A DNA stretch of 64,000 nucleotides from the NCBI GenBank assembly GCA_963662175.1, contig OY759223.1, positions 20,561,460 through 20,625,459 on the forward strand. The letters are read 5' to 3'. A program made the position numbers and the translations under genes. This DNA is from Aradus depressus (Eukaryota > Arthropoda > Insecta > Hemiptera > Aradidae). Shown here piece by piece: positions 11,571 through 22,217 of this stretch (position 1 is the first letter of the stretch; each line of letters starts with the position of its first letter). The notes under the pieces were generated by a model. That model made no database searches and was not told where the DNA came from. It saw only the letters and a list, made by a program, of their open reading frames with translations.

Positions 11571-12203
11571 AATTATTAAATGAAAAGTCAACATTAGCAG
11601 TTTTTAGTATTTCCACTTTATTTAAAAAGATAATACAAAATTTATGGATCTCCATATATACGAAACTAACATGAGTTGAACATACGTCAGTCATAGTAAG
11701 AAGCTGCGTTCCGTTTGTTTCTTACTACGAAATAATAAAAAAGATCTTACAAAAGAAAACATTAATTACACTATATAAGGCACACTTCCTGGGCATCTGC
11801 TCGGGATTTGCGCGAATGCGTTTCCGCATCTTTGGTGGAGATGTAATCGCAGACGAGGACTTTAGAAGATTTGACTATGAGAGCATTCTCAGGTTCATTA
11901 AGGAAACTGGGAGACTGAGCACCTCATGAATGGCTTGGTTCAGGTAGTAGAAGTACAGTATAAATATAAACGTATAGTTAATATAATAAGGGGGAAGCCC
12001 TGCGCTTCCAGGGAAGGGATAAAAGCACTGGATGCTTAGGTCCCTAGGTGTAAAACACCAGCCCACCATATATATATATTATGCATTTTTTTGTTCTATA
12101 ATTAATTTACGTTCAATACATTGGGGAGCTTCTAGCTCTAGTGTGCTGCCTTTGCCTGCGCTGTTTATAATTTAAACATTAATGGTCATTGGAAAAAATT
12201 ATA

Positions 12204-12890
12204 TACCGGGTGGTCCACCATAAACCCGAAAAAATTTAGGGTAAACTACATCAAAAAAGCAGTAAAATGCCACCAACCGCAGCTCTCAAACCGTCTAGAC
12301 ATATGATTTTTTTTTATAGTTTGTCCAGAATTAATACGACTTGATACCGAAAGAAGCATTTTTCTCAGCTTCTGGGCCACGAATTTGAAGTTTTACTATG
12401 GTTTCGAAAAAAGCGAAAAATTTCCCGTTCAACGAAACCACAACCAACCTTTTATCTTGCTTGAAAGTATATTTTTTAACTGTTCAAACATTAAAATTGC
12501 AGAAAAACATTTGTGCAAAATGTCTAAAATTTGCCACTGCCCTACGCAAAGATCTAGTTGTCAAATTTCACAAAAACTTCCACATTTAATACGCTTTCCA
12601 ACGGTAGGTCAAATGATGCGATTCCTCAAATACTTGTGGAAAAATTGCATTTTGAAGATAGAAAAATGTGGTTTCCGTTGCAGAGCCCATACAGAAATTG
12701 CATCTCCACATATTCACAATTTTAATAAGAACGAGCCATTCTTTTCAAATCAAGCGAGTCATTGTTTGTACAAGTATAAACCTGCAAGATTGACTTGTTG
12801 TGGCGTCCAAAGTTCAGTGTGCTTATTAATCTTTCATCGGCTCCCCTCTTGAAGTAGTTTTACCCTAAGTTTATAGTTGACCATCCGGTA
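12204..12890. mobile_element. non-autonomous terminal-inverted-repeat element
   Basis: The left end TACCGGGTGGTCCACCATAA is mirrored by TTATAGTTGACCATCCGGTA at the right end, and TTTAGGGTAAAC mirrors TTTTACCCTAAG further in, so the imperfect inverted repeats span about 40 bp. TA dinucleotides flank both ends (12202-12203 and 12891-12892). The only sizeable ORF inside (12385-12852, 155 codons, Cys-rich) resembles no transposase I know and is probably not functional. Confidence 0.6.
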
Positions 12891-13042
12891 TATTTTCCCC
12901 CTCAACAATACTAGTCATGATTATACCAGACAGAATGAAGAATTTCTAGTAACTAAATATTGTTCTCTCCCTTAAGTTCATGAGAATGCATGAAATTTAT
13001 GTTTTCGAAGATATTTACCATATTTTTGTCTGTTTGTTGCAG

Positions 13043-13117
13043 GAAGTGGGAAGTTGCCAGTGGCACTTCCGCCATGGAGTTGACTTCCGCTGGTATTTGG
13101 TTTAGAAAGCTTCAAAT
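13043..13117 (+). other. candidate small non-coding exon
   Basis: A good pyrimidine tract plus acceptor (TTTTTGTCTGTTTGTTGCAG) precedes a 75-bp stretch ending at the strong donor CAAAT|GTAAGT. It contains ATG in Kozak-like context (GCCATGG). If spliced to the rdgB exon at 34483 this gives a short upstream ORF ending at the TAG in that exon. Without transcript data this may be a cryptic exon. Confidence 0.25.
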
Positions 13118-13360
13118 GTAAGTATTATTTATTTAAAAATATTTTCAAATTGTATTATGAAAATTGCCAAGATCATATAATAAATAACCAAAAAAGTTTA
13201 TGTCCTAATACATTTTTTGTATCGATATAGTGGAATACTAACAATTAGTGAAATACTAATAAATAAAATTAGAAAGGTGATAAATAAAGAGCTTTTTTTT
13301 ATTGAACACTTTTATTGTCTAATTTCACAAACATATACTTATGTGTACCGGTAATTTATA

Positions 13361-13396
13361 TGTGTACCGGTTTCGGCTTATGCCATCGTGAGCAAA
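13361..13396 (-). ncRNA. hammerhead-like motif, left arm
   Basis: Read on the minus strand: CTCACGA (13392-13386; expected CTGACGA, one substitution in the invariant core), T, GGC, ATAA, GCC, GAAA, CCGG, T, A, CACA. Stem II GGC/GCC is intact and the post-GAAA tetramer CCGG is palindromic. The substitution probably kills catalysis. A partial tandem duplication (CCGGTACACATA twice) lies at 13347-13370. Confidence 0.45.
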
Positions 13397-14024
13397 AGGT
13401 TCAACAATAATGGAGATACTAGCTGGGCAGACATATTTGTGTTAACTTAGGAGTACCTGATGTAGGAGGGGTCCTCCTCCCTTGGTAAAATCTGTGAAAA
13501 AGGTAGACAATTAGATTCTCTAGAACACCAAGAAATTAATAGAACTCGTAAAAATGGGAATTGTTTGAACGACCAAACACACTTCAAATTCTCTCCTCTG
13601 TTATTACCTCTTAAATAACTAGTATTTATGTCAATATTAACCTAGATTAAATTTCTTTTTCTTCTGTCATAGCTATATACTGTACATCTGTGTTACATTG
13701 ATTTCATAGAAATTTTCCAATTTTATTTTAGTTAACAAACATTGGTGTCAATATTAACGTATATCAAATATTCTTCTACTCAGACAAAGTAACTATATAC
13801 TGCACATTCATTTCAGATTGATTTCCCAGAACTTTTTATAAGTTTATATTTTATTTTATTTTGGTTTCTAGTTATTTTCTCATTTTCAAATATATCCACA
13901 GTTGGTCAATACCGTTAGAATAGGGATTTCCACCCCCTAGGGAGGAGGCCCATCCTACCTCAGGTACTCGTTAAGTTAATATAAATATGTCTGCCTAGCT
14001 CATATCTCCATTATTGTTGAACCT

Positions 14025-14060
14025 TGTGCTGACGATGGCGTAAGCCGAAACTAGTACACA
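14025..14060 (+). ncRNA. hammerhead-like ribozyme motif, right arm
   Basis: In order: TGTG (stem I 5'), CTGACGA (14029-14035), T, GGC, GTAA loop, GCC (stem II), GAAA (14047-14050), CTAG (palindromic, minimal or intermolecular stem III), T, A, then CACA (stem I 3'). TGTG/CACA pair over 4 bp, and cleavage would be predicted after A14056. It differs from the textbook type I hammerhead by the extra U between CUGACGA and stem II. Activity is untested. Confidence 0.5.
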
Positions 14061-14469
14061 TTTATGTATTTATATGTGGAACTAGACAATATAAGCGTTC
14101 AATAAAAAAGTGCTTTATTTATCATCTTTTTAATTTTATTTAAAAAAATTGAACATAAATGAACTATGTCTGATTACATTTCTGCGATCTGTGTCGATCT
14201 AGGAAAAGCTAATAAAATTTTAAAAAACATTTTTATTTGATTATTCCATGCATACATTGCATACATTGAAGCATACAGGAAAGAAAGAACGAAAAAACAG
14301 AAAATTTAAGTTCACCACAAAATGTCTTGGTAAAGGCGAGGTTTGAGCCTCCTGTTTTGAGTTGGTTGGCCTGATTTGATGAAATTTGGGATTTTCTGCA
14401 GGAAGTCTAATATAAACAAAAAAACCTTTATATATACGATAATCGAGCCGATAAAGAAAATATAAACAT

Positions 14470-14510
14470 GAAGTGTACCAAATTCTGCTTATGCCATCGT
14501 CAGCGCAATA
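14470..14510 (-). other. decayed hammerhead-like motif
   Basis: The minus strand reads GCGCTGACGATGGCATAAGC, AGAATT, TGGTACAC: the first box and a GC/GC stem remain but GAAAC is lost. It is probably a fragment of the same family as 13263-14141. Confidence 0.35.
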
Positions 14511-14693
14511 TTTAAAGGTGACTTTTATGTATACTTTTTGTGAAATTAGAATAAAAGTTAAAAAAATTCGTTTCTATTTATATAGTTAATGTCGAATTCT
14601 CCTTATAGGGCCATTTTGTTGACATGCACCGAATTTTATGATCAGTTTGAATACCCTTTTTCTTAATATGATAGAGCATACAAGAGGGCGCCG

Positions 14694-14999
14694 GTAGCTC
14701 AGTGGTATACGTGCTTGTCTTTTGAGCTCAATATCGTGGGTTCGAAACCCGACCGAGGCCCTCAGTTTATTTTATCTGGGAGGTAAATAAACTTAAGCAC
14801 GCCGTCCTTCGTATGGAACGTTAAGCGATGATCCCGAGCCAGTTATTCGCTAAGTGAATAAAAATTTAGGGTAGGCAAAATTTAAGACTCTCACAGTAGA
14901 GTCGGACTCATGTCCACCAGAGTGACGAAAGAGCGCCCTGGTAGTAGGCGATATGAGCTCGTAGTTAAAGCCCGGGCATGAGTCATAAAATCTAACCTA
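14694..14999 (+). mobile_element. SINE family S, near full length
   Basis: It begins GAGGGCGCCGGTAGCTCAGT (A-box-like GGTAGCTCAGTGG) and has the B-box-like GGTTCGAAACCC about 50 bp on. It then shows GGGAGGTAAATAAACTTAAG, TAGAGTCGGACTCATGTCC and GCCCGGGCATGAGTC, and ends in a CTAACCTA tail. The head shows it is tRNA-derived and hence a SINE with an internal RNA polymerase III promoter. The parental tRNA is not assignable by eye. Confidence 0.85.
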
Positions 15000-15605
15000 G
15001 AGCATACCACTGGGTACGTATTTCCCTCCTCCATCACATCTTCAAGGTAAAAGTGGCCCTAACACTTTAGAACACTTCAGACTTGCTTTTCTAGGTGCAT
15101 AAAGCAGTTAAGTGAGGACATTCATCTATAAGTGTTGCTATATATCTCTTGCCATCGCAGGATTCCGTCTTGATGGACCATTTCTCTGAATTTAAAAATG
15201 AAAGAATAAAAGTGAGATGAAAACATCATCTTTTAACTTTTTTTTAAATTATAAACATAAAATTGTTTTTTTAAAGGATCTTATGAAACTTTTCCTGATG
15301 CTGTTTGTGTATTTCATTTCACTGTAAGTGTTTCTGTCAAACCTCTGACTTGACTACATACCGAGAATTCTTCTAAGGGTGCCAACTTCGGTACATTTTC
15401 AGACGAATCAATGTTGCCACTTCCGCTCTAGAAAGTCCCTTATCCAACAGCCGGCATTTACTCTTATGAATGGATGCTTTTTTATATTGCTGCTGCCATT
15501 CTCTTGCCTTGTCGTTGGTTTTTTTTTAATTTTGTAGACATCCCTGGGGTCACTACTGTCTCTACTCTTCTTCTTGCTGCCAAATCCGCCATCTCAGTTC
15601 TATGT
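15000..15605. other. no gene seen
   Basis: Mixed-composition sequence without an ORF or a recognised repeat. There are some pyrimidine-rich stretches but no convincing exon. Confidence 0.4.
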
Positions 15606-15609
15606 ATCT

Positions 15610-15960
15610 TATAATTTCATGTTTTCCGACCACCTGATTCAAAAATATCAAAAAAAAAAAATGTCTGAACACGATAACTCCCGATAGAATGAATGTATCG
15701 ATATGAAAGATTTAGCCAAATCGGATGAGGGGGATTAGAGGGAGGGCTTAACACAAAAACTCATTTAACTGCCGTTGTAATCAATGTATTGTCACAAAAT
15801 TTCATATGTAGACCCGAAACTCCATAAGGACTACAACTATTAATTTTACGCGGATTTGGCGGAAGGAAATGAAGGGATCAGAGGGGGGGGGGGGGGGGGG
15901 GGAGGGGGGGACATTACAAACACTAATATTGTAATAAATGTATCGAAATGTATACGTATC
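15610..15960 (+). repeat. family R, interrupted by LTR element
   Basis: It contains CATGTTTTCCGACCACCTGA, CGATAACTCCCGATAGAATG, an AACTGCCGTTGTAATCAATG subrepeat and a G run (15886-15903). It stops at the ATATAT target where LTR element 1 begins. A piece matching the far end of family R follows LTR element 2 at 30262-30330. Confidence 0.65.
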
Positions 15961-15970
15961 ATATATATAT

Positions 15971-17093
15971 TGTAGCATGTCTACCCTATAGATAATGCTC
16001 AGAACTGGCGATGTCTATGAGAGGATCGCGATCGCTAGGAGCAAAGTATGGGTTGTGTGGTGTTGAATAAACGAGAATTGCATTTGGAAGAGAATGCTCG
16101 GAACCAATGATGCCTGCGAGAGAATCGCGATCGCTGGGAGCGAAAATAAAGAATAATAGAGACACAATGGAAAGGAAGCCAAGATAATTGTCTACATCCG
16201 GTGTATAAGGAATAAGCAGTAAAGGTTTTTTTTCTTACTCCAGGTTTTCACACAACTAGAGGCAGATGTTAATTGGTAATATGCGATTGGCTGGAAATAA
16301 AATGGGCGGAGTCCGACGACCAATCAAGCCTGGAGAACTGTCCCCTACCACGGTCAGATATCGGAAGCCACTCCCCGTTTTACTCATTCTTCGTTCATAT
16401 CTTGGTGGATCACCACGTTCCTCTCTTTGTAAAGCCTAGTTTCAGTATGTGAAATTACTAACAGTCTTCGTTCATGTCTTGGGTGATCACCACGTATCTT
16501 TTCTATAAGTAATATCAGTTTGAATATGTGAATTAGTCGTAGAGACACACTTTGATTTTGGACGGTGCAAAGTCAGTGGGGGTGTAACTTCTGGTGTGCC
16601 CTCGAAACTACGCAGATCTTCAGGGACTATGTGAATAGACGATTTCTACGGGAAGTCCAGAAAGGGTGATCACGCCGTCATTCGCCATGGATATCGTATC
16701 GAGGTACCTCGTAATTAAGTTATAATTCAGTCCTTCAGACACACGGCCAAATTACATATATTCAATTGTTGTTTTGTAAATATGTTCTCATAAAATAAAT
16801 ATGTTAAAGTTATAGGTTTGATTCATTTCATTCCCCCCCCCCCCCCCCCCCCCCCCCCACTCATGCTTCTTCTGGTTGACAACAGTAATTAATTATTGTT
16901 AATTACTGATGTCAACTAACCGTTAGGATCTTGTAACCGTTCTTCCCGTGGGAGTGCTTTCAGCTATTCAGGCATTGTTTAATTAAAGTCGCGATTTAAA
17001 TAATTTTCAATTTTAATAATTTTTCGATCTCAATTTTATTTATTTTATTAATTACGTGATTTGCACTCACACGAGAGGGAGAGATGGTTATTA
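15971..17093 (+). repeat. 5' LTR of element 1
   Basis: It starts TGTAGCATGTCTACCC and ends GGTTATTA two bases before the primer site. It holds an internal direct duplication around two GCGATCGC palindromes (about 15987-16044 and 16093-16147), two copies of a roughly 72-bp CACCACG unit (16387-16535) and a C run of about 24 (16835-16858). The other three LTR copies have only 8-9 C. Confidence 0.9.
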
Positions 17094-17095
17094 AT

Positions 17096-17113
17096 TGGCG
17101 CCCGAACAGGGAC
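17096..17113 (+). other. primer binding site, tRNA-Lys type
   Basis: TGGCGCCCGAACAGGGAC, two bases after the LTR. This 18-mer is complementary to the 3' end of the tRNA-Lys3 used as primer by lentiviruses and, from memory, by Osvaldo. Confidence 0.9.
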
Positions 17114-17536
17114 TTGATTTGTTTATTAATTATGCCAATTAGTATAATTAATGAACCCCACTAATCGGTCCCTTATTAATTAATTAATTTTTTTTAATTA
17201 AAAAAAAAAAAAAAAAATTTTTTTTTTTTTGCTTTTTAACGTAGATTCCAGCCTATTAGGCCACAATGTTATATTTTCACTTAAAGTCGGTATTTAGAAT
17301 CAAAACTGAAGAAGGATGGGTGAGGGTAGGGACAATGAATGACATCATTTATGAAATAATTTTATTTTTTTTTGTTTTTGATTTTTTTTTTTATGTAGAT
17401 TTAGTAGGCATTTATTTTACATATTATAACTATTGTTGTATTGTGATGCCATCTGACAGGTCACCATAGAAATTAGGTTAGCACCAGACCTCCCGTATAA
17501 TTCATTTAATTGTTTTGATATATATTTCTTATCAGA

Positions 17537-18451
17537 ATGGAAGGGAAAGGGAAGTCGGACTTAGAGCCGATACAGACACGGTCTAGGAAAACTATTCGCA
17601 CTCCCCCGGAGTCCCCGGTAGAAAATCCTAAATTTGACCTAGAGGCGATGTTTAAGGCCATGCAGGAACAGATAGGACAGCAGGGAAAGGCCATGCAGGA
17701 ACAGATTTCGGGACTAGGACAACAGGGAAAGGCCATGCAGGAACAGATTTCGGGACTAGGACAACAGGGAAAGGCCATGCAGGAACAGATAGGACAGCAG
17801 ACTTCGGAGATAAAGGAACAAATTTCGGCAATGGCAAATAATATCGAATCCATTAAACGTAATATGGGTACCGTACAATCTGAATCTAGGCAGGACAATT
17901 CAGAAGAGAGATATGATAAGCCTACTTCTAAAGTTAGGGACATGGTATGTGTCAGTTATCATGAAGTTACAGGTGGGATCGTGTCAGAAACACAGCATCT
18001 AGATAAGGAGGTCGAAGAAATAAATTCGAACCAAAATATTATTAGTACCGATTGTGAGAAGAGATTCGCCGATATCTCGAAGAGAATAGATACTGTTTCG
18101 GGTCAAACTCAGATCTCAACCCCAAAACAAGATGACCGAATGACATTTACCGTACCCGAAGGACATAGGAATTGGCCTACGAACCAGACTTTTGCTCGCG
18201 AACAGCCTAGCAATGTCACCTTCCAAGATGTCTACGTGAAAAATTACGAACGTGGTGAGGTGGCGTTACGTAATAGCGTTTTGGATTTGCCCAACCATTT
18301 TGTATTTAAATTCTTACTATTCTGGGAAGGACCTTACCAGATTTTAGACAAGGAAAGTCCTCAAATTTTTATTTTAGGACATCTCGGCAGCGACGTAGCG
18401 GAAGGAGGAATCTTTTATATGACATCACAGAAGCCGTGTATTAGCGGATAA
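17537..18451 (+). CDS. truncated Gag fused to integrase C-terminal tail
   Basis: This is an intact 304-codon ORF. The N-terminus MEGKGKSDLEPIQTRSRKT is followed by three or four repeats of an AMQEQI(S)GLGQQGK-type 11-15-residue unit likely to form a coiled coil, then a Glu/Lys-rich helical region. At about residue 255 (DLPNHF) the Gag reading frame jumps directly into LLFWEGPYQILDKESPQIF, the GPY/F-like end of integrase, and ends at the same stop as ORF2 of element 2. Compared with element 2, about 1.7 kb is deleted, yet the frame is open across the junction near 18295-18325. The retrotransposon capsid core and all enzymes are lost. Whether the fusion is expressed is unknown. Confidence 0.75.
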   Translation: MEGKGKSDLEPIQTRSRKTIRTPPESPVENPKFDLEAMFKAMQEQIGQQGKAMQEQISGLGQQGKAMQEQISGLGQQGKAMQEQIGQQTSEIKEQISAMANNIESIKRNMGTVQSESRQDNSEERYDKPTSKVRDMVCVSYHEVTGGIVSETQHLDKEVEEINSNQNIISTDCEKRFADISKRIDTVSGQTQISTPKQDDRMTFTVPEGHRNWPTNQTFAREQPSNVTFQDVYVKNYERGEVALRNSVLDLPNHFVFKFLLFWEGPYQILDKESPQIFILGHLGSDVAEGGIFYMTSQKPCISG

Positions 18452-20174
18452 ATTTACAAGCAGGCTAGAGAAGCGCTAGGGCTCTCTTTGAGATTAACGA
18501 TCTTACTTCAGCCGAGTTAGGGGGGGCGATTATTGCAGACGAGATCGCGGCCCTAGAGTCAGGGAAGAGATTTGTGACGTCTCTATGGGTGTCCATCCCC
18601 AGCTATCCCAGGAACAGTTAGACAAAGTCACACACACATAAAACAGACACTATTCTTTATTATTTGGGAATTATTTATTATTTTACACTAACGGCCAACA
18701 CCTCATTATACAACAACACACAAAGAATCACACATACACATTTATTGGGGACACGGGATTTATTATTTAGTTATTTTTTTTGTAAATAGGATAAGGCAGA
18801 CGGGGACATTCTGGCCCTCCCCTGGGGCTTAACATCGAGCATACCCCCCTTAGTCGAGCTCAAAGATTCCGAAATGAATCGCCAGGTTGTAAATAGTAAT
18901 TTTAGATAATAAGTTAGGGTTAGTTTTTTTTAAATTCTAGATATTAAGTTAGGATAATTTTTTGTTTATATTTGGCATAGGATATTTTTTTATTAGTATT
19001 ACGTTTTTTTTTGATGTTGGGATAATTTAGTTTAGATAGGTTTGTGGCTTCATTTTAATTTAACGTAATTATAGGACGGGGCAGACGGCATATGGACTGG
19101 CCATCCATAGGAATTTACCTACGTATTTAAATTTGATTAGGAGACGCGGACCTGAGTAGGATGACAGCGAGGCGATGGCACACATATTTGTAGGTAGTCA
19201 GGTATGGTAAATGTACTTCCAATTGTATTTGTATGTTTTGTTTTGTATTTTTAAATAATATTTGTATTAGTATCCGACCGTGTGTATCTATTGAAAATGT
19301 CACATTGACCCATATTTTATCTAGTGACCATGATGGGCTATGTTAACCCAAGAGAGACTTGTAAATATATTTGTCACATATATCCAGGTATGGACCTTAC
19401 TTATTATGATAGAGTGTCGACCACGGTAGGTCAAAAGGTCAATTTTTTTATTTTAGTTAAGAAATCCTAAGGCAAGGAGCCGAAGCATACATGACTGGAG
19501 GGGGAGATATATTATAAACTGGAGGGGATACCCAGAATTGAATATTTAATTATCGTACACACGGAGAAGGGGCCACTCCATTGATGCTTGTAGAATCCAT
19601 TTTTTTTATGCCATGAACTGACTGTTTGAACTGAAGAAAGGGTTTCGCTACTTGATTAATGCGGATGCCGGAATTTACATATATTTATGAAACTGAGATG
19701 GGATTTGAGTGGGCTTATTTTTCTATTTTATATTTCGTCGTCGTTCCGGCAGAAGGTAAATACCTGTCGAAGGCCTAAGGAGGCATATGGTTAGGGTTTG
19801 GTCAACCCAAATTTTTGTTGAAGCGGATTAGGTATATGGGAATTCAGTTGAAACATTGTCGAGGCGTGGGGCCTTTTTGGATGTTTTAACTAGTCAGTGA
19901 ATGTATGCTAGAAATAGAATCATCGTTATTTGCCAATGGAGAGGGTTAACCCAAGAAGTACAGCGTAAAGTAAAATCATGCTTTGGTCACGCATGCATAG
20001 GCAAGCCATGCCGATTCGAAAGGAAATTTAAAATCATGTTTTGGTCACGCATGATAATGAGGTCGATACCTGAGTATTTGGTTAAGTGTATATGCTCAGT
20101 GAACGAGCAAGTGTTAAGTGAAACTAATAAAATATGTGACTTCCAATGGTCATTTAGCCGACATATTTTATTTT
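18452..20174 (+). other. 3' internal region of element 1, non-coding
   Basis: About 1.7 kb without a credible ORF, nearly identical to 26855-28608 of element 2. Any env or other 3' gene is absent. It includes a direct repeat (AAAATCATG[C/T]TTTGGTCACGCATG at about 19972 and 20030). Confidence 0.7.
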
Positions 20175-20189
20175 AACGGGAACGGGGGA
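20175..20189 (+). other. polypurine tract of element 1
   Basis: AACGGGAACGGGGGA lies immediately upstream of the 3' LTR (AT then TGTAGC). It is the expected plus-strand DNA primer; the identical tract is at 28609-28623 in element 2. Confidence 0.75.
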
Positions 20190-20192
20190 TAT

Positions 20193-21299
20193 TGTAGCAT
20201 GTCTACCCTATAGATAATGCTCAGAACTGGCGATGTCTATGAGAGGATCGCGATCGCTAGGAGCAAAGTATGGGTTGTGTGGTGTTGAATAAACGAGAAT
20301 TGCATTTGGAAGAGAATGCTCGGAACCAATGATGCCTGCGAGAGAATCGCGATCGCTGGGAGCGAAAATAAAGAATAATAGAGACACAATGGAAAGGAAG
20401 CCAAGATAATTGTCTACATCCGGTGTATAAGGAATAAGCAGTAAAGGTTTTTTTTCTTACTCCAGGTTTTCACACAACTAGAGGCAGATGTTAATTGGTA
20501 ATATGCGATTGGCTGGAAATAAAATGGGCGGAGTCCGACGACCAATCAAGCCTGGAGAACTGTCCCCTACCACGGTCAGATATCGGAAGCCACTCCCCGT
20601 TTTACTCATTCTTCGTTCATATCTTGGTGGATCACCACGTTCCTCTCTTTGTAAAGCCTAGTTTCAGTATGTGAAATTACTAACAGTCTTCGTTCATGTC
20701 TTGGGTGATCACCACGTATCTTTTCTATAAGTAATATCAGTTTGAATATGTGAATTAGTCGTAGAGACACACTTTGATTTTGGACGGTGCAAAGTCAGTG
20801 GGGGTGTAACTTCTGGTGTGCCCTCGAAACTACGCAGATCTTCAGGGACTATGTGAATAGACGATTTCTACGGGAAGTCCAGAAAGGGTGATCACGCCGT
20901 CATTCGCCATGGATATCGTATCGAGGTACCTCGTAATTAAGTTATAATTCAGTCCTTCAGACACACGGCCAAATTACATATATTCAATTGTTGTTTTGTA
21001 AATATGTTCTCATAAAATAAATATGTTAAAGTTATAGGTTTGATTCATTTCATTCCCCCCCCACTCATGCTTCTTCTGGTTGACAACAGTAATTAATTAT
21101 TGTTAATTACTGATGTCAACTAACCGTTAGGATCTTGTAACCGTTCTTCCCGTGGGAGTGCTTTCAGCTATTCAGGCATTGTTTAATTAAAGTCGCGATT
21201 TAAATAATTTTCAATTTTAATAATTTTTCGATCTCAATTTTATTTATTTTATTAATTACGTGATTTGCACTCACACGAGAGGGAGGGAAATGGTTATTA
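20193..21299 (+). repeat. 3' LTR of element 1
   Basis: It matches the 5' LTR almost base for base, differing mainly by a short C run (8 instead of about 24) and a GGGAGGGAAATGG versus GGGAGAGATGG end. Confidence 0.9.
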
Positions 21300-22217
21300 A
21301 TATATATATATATATTGTGATGTATAAAAAAAAATACACACATATAAATTATTAATATTATTAAATTAACTATATTTATTAGTATGAAATAAAATCCAAG
21401 AAGCAACTAAATTAGTGAATAATAATATGAATGCATTTTGTTTTAAAACAAACCATGAATAAAAACAAAACACGAATATCAGCTGTTTTTAATTAGTGTA
21501 GAGAAGAGTCGAGGTCTGGGTTGAGGTGAGACGGTCTGAGTTGAGATGGAGTGAGAGTTTAGGCTAAGGTGTGGAGAAATAAGTTGTAGTGAATTAATTG
21601 TGATTAATTGGAGTTTTAATTGAAATAGATGCACAAAGATGGTACTTTAATTTAATTATATGATTTATATGCCCTAAAATAACTTAAATTTGAAGAATGG
21701 TCAGTATTTAGAAAGAAAAGAGACTAAAACATAAATGTAAAAATTAGCTTGTAACATTTATTTTTGTAGATAATTTAATTTTTTTTATCTCTTAGTTATT
21801 AATTTTATTATGTAGTTTAAGTAAATAAACCAAATTATTTGTTCTCTAAATTATATTCTATTCATTTTCCCTGTTGGCTCAGTAAGATAATTTAAAAACC
21901 TTTAGATTCGATTTAATATTTTTCCAAAATTTAGAAAACAATATGGCATCTCTTTAGAAATCCAAATGAAAAGTTTGTTAATTGAAATTTTTTTAAAATA
22001 TACGTGCACTTTCTTAAAAATTGCACGTCTTGAACTTTTGATATTTTTTTAGGGCCCTTTTCGGAAACTATTATAGAAATCAAAATTTAGTAAAAGACCA
22101 GTTATAAAATTTCCACAGAAAATGTGTTAATTTATTGTTTATTTAATTATTATTATTTTATTAATTCAATTATTATTTATATTTTTATTTTACATTAACA
22201 TTTTTTATTTACTATAT
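21300..22217. other. spacer between the two LTR elements
   Basis: 918 bp of AT-rich sequence with no ORF above chance, no exon and no recognised repeat. It begins with a TATATA run at the element 1 insertion site. Confidence 0.5.

Larger units (their letters stand above)
13263..14141. mobile_element. palindromic element with hammerhead-like arms
   Basis: Outer arms of about 200 bp (13263-13480 and 13925-14141) are inverted copies: both include GATAAATAAAG-type ends, an AGACAATA..GTTCAATAAAAA block and the GACGATGGC..AAGCCGAAAC motif. The central 450 bp is unique, with no ORF. Hammerhead-like signatures point toward the outside ends in both arms. It could be a non-autonomous Penelope-like element with inverted terminal repeats, which is inference from the ribozyme-like motif and inverted-end architecture. 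Confidence 0.55.
15971..21299 (+). mobile_element. LTR retrotransposon 1 (Ty3/gypsy, Osvaldo-like), deleted
   Basis: Two LTRs of about 1.1 kb (15971-17093 and 20193-21299) flank 3.1 kb. The insertion is bounded by ATAT on both sides, consistent with a 4-bp target duplication; ends are uncertain by about 2 bp because the target is AT repeats. A tRNA-Lys-type primer site, one fused ORF and a purine tract are present. Protease, reverse transcriptase, RNase H and the integrase core are missing. From memory, a Lys primer site, LTRs above 1 kb and 4-bp duplications fit the Osvaldo/Ulysses/Woot lineage. The two LTRs are nearly identical apart from C-run length and a few bases, so the insertion is recent. 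Confidence 0.85.

Noticed and set aside
12385..12852. 155-codon Cys-rich ORF
   Set aside because: It lies inside a TA-flanked inverted-repeat element, has no recognisable domain, and an overlapping frame is also open. Probably chance.
14694..14770. A functional tRNA gene
   Set aside because: A- and B-box-like segments are present but the cloverleaf stems do not form by eye and a 230-bp SINE body follows; many copies share it.
17506..17943. Cys-rich minus-strand ORF opposite Gag of element 1 (also 24248-24670)
   Set aside because: It is the antisense shadow of the Gag coiled-coil repeats; its repetition mirrors the Gag repeat units.
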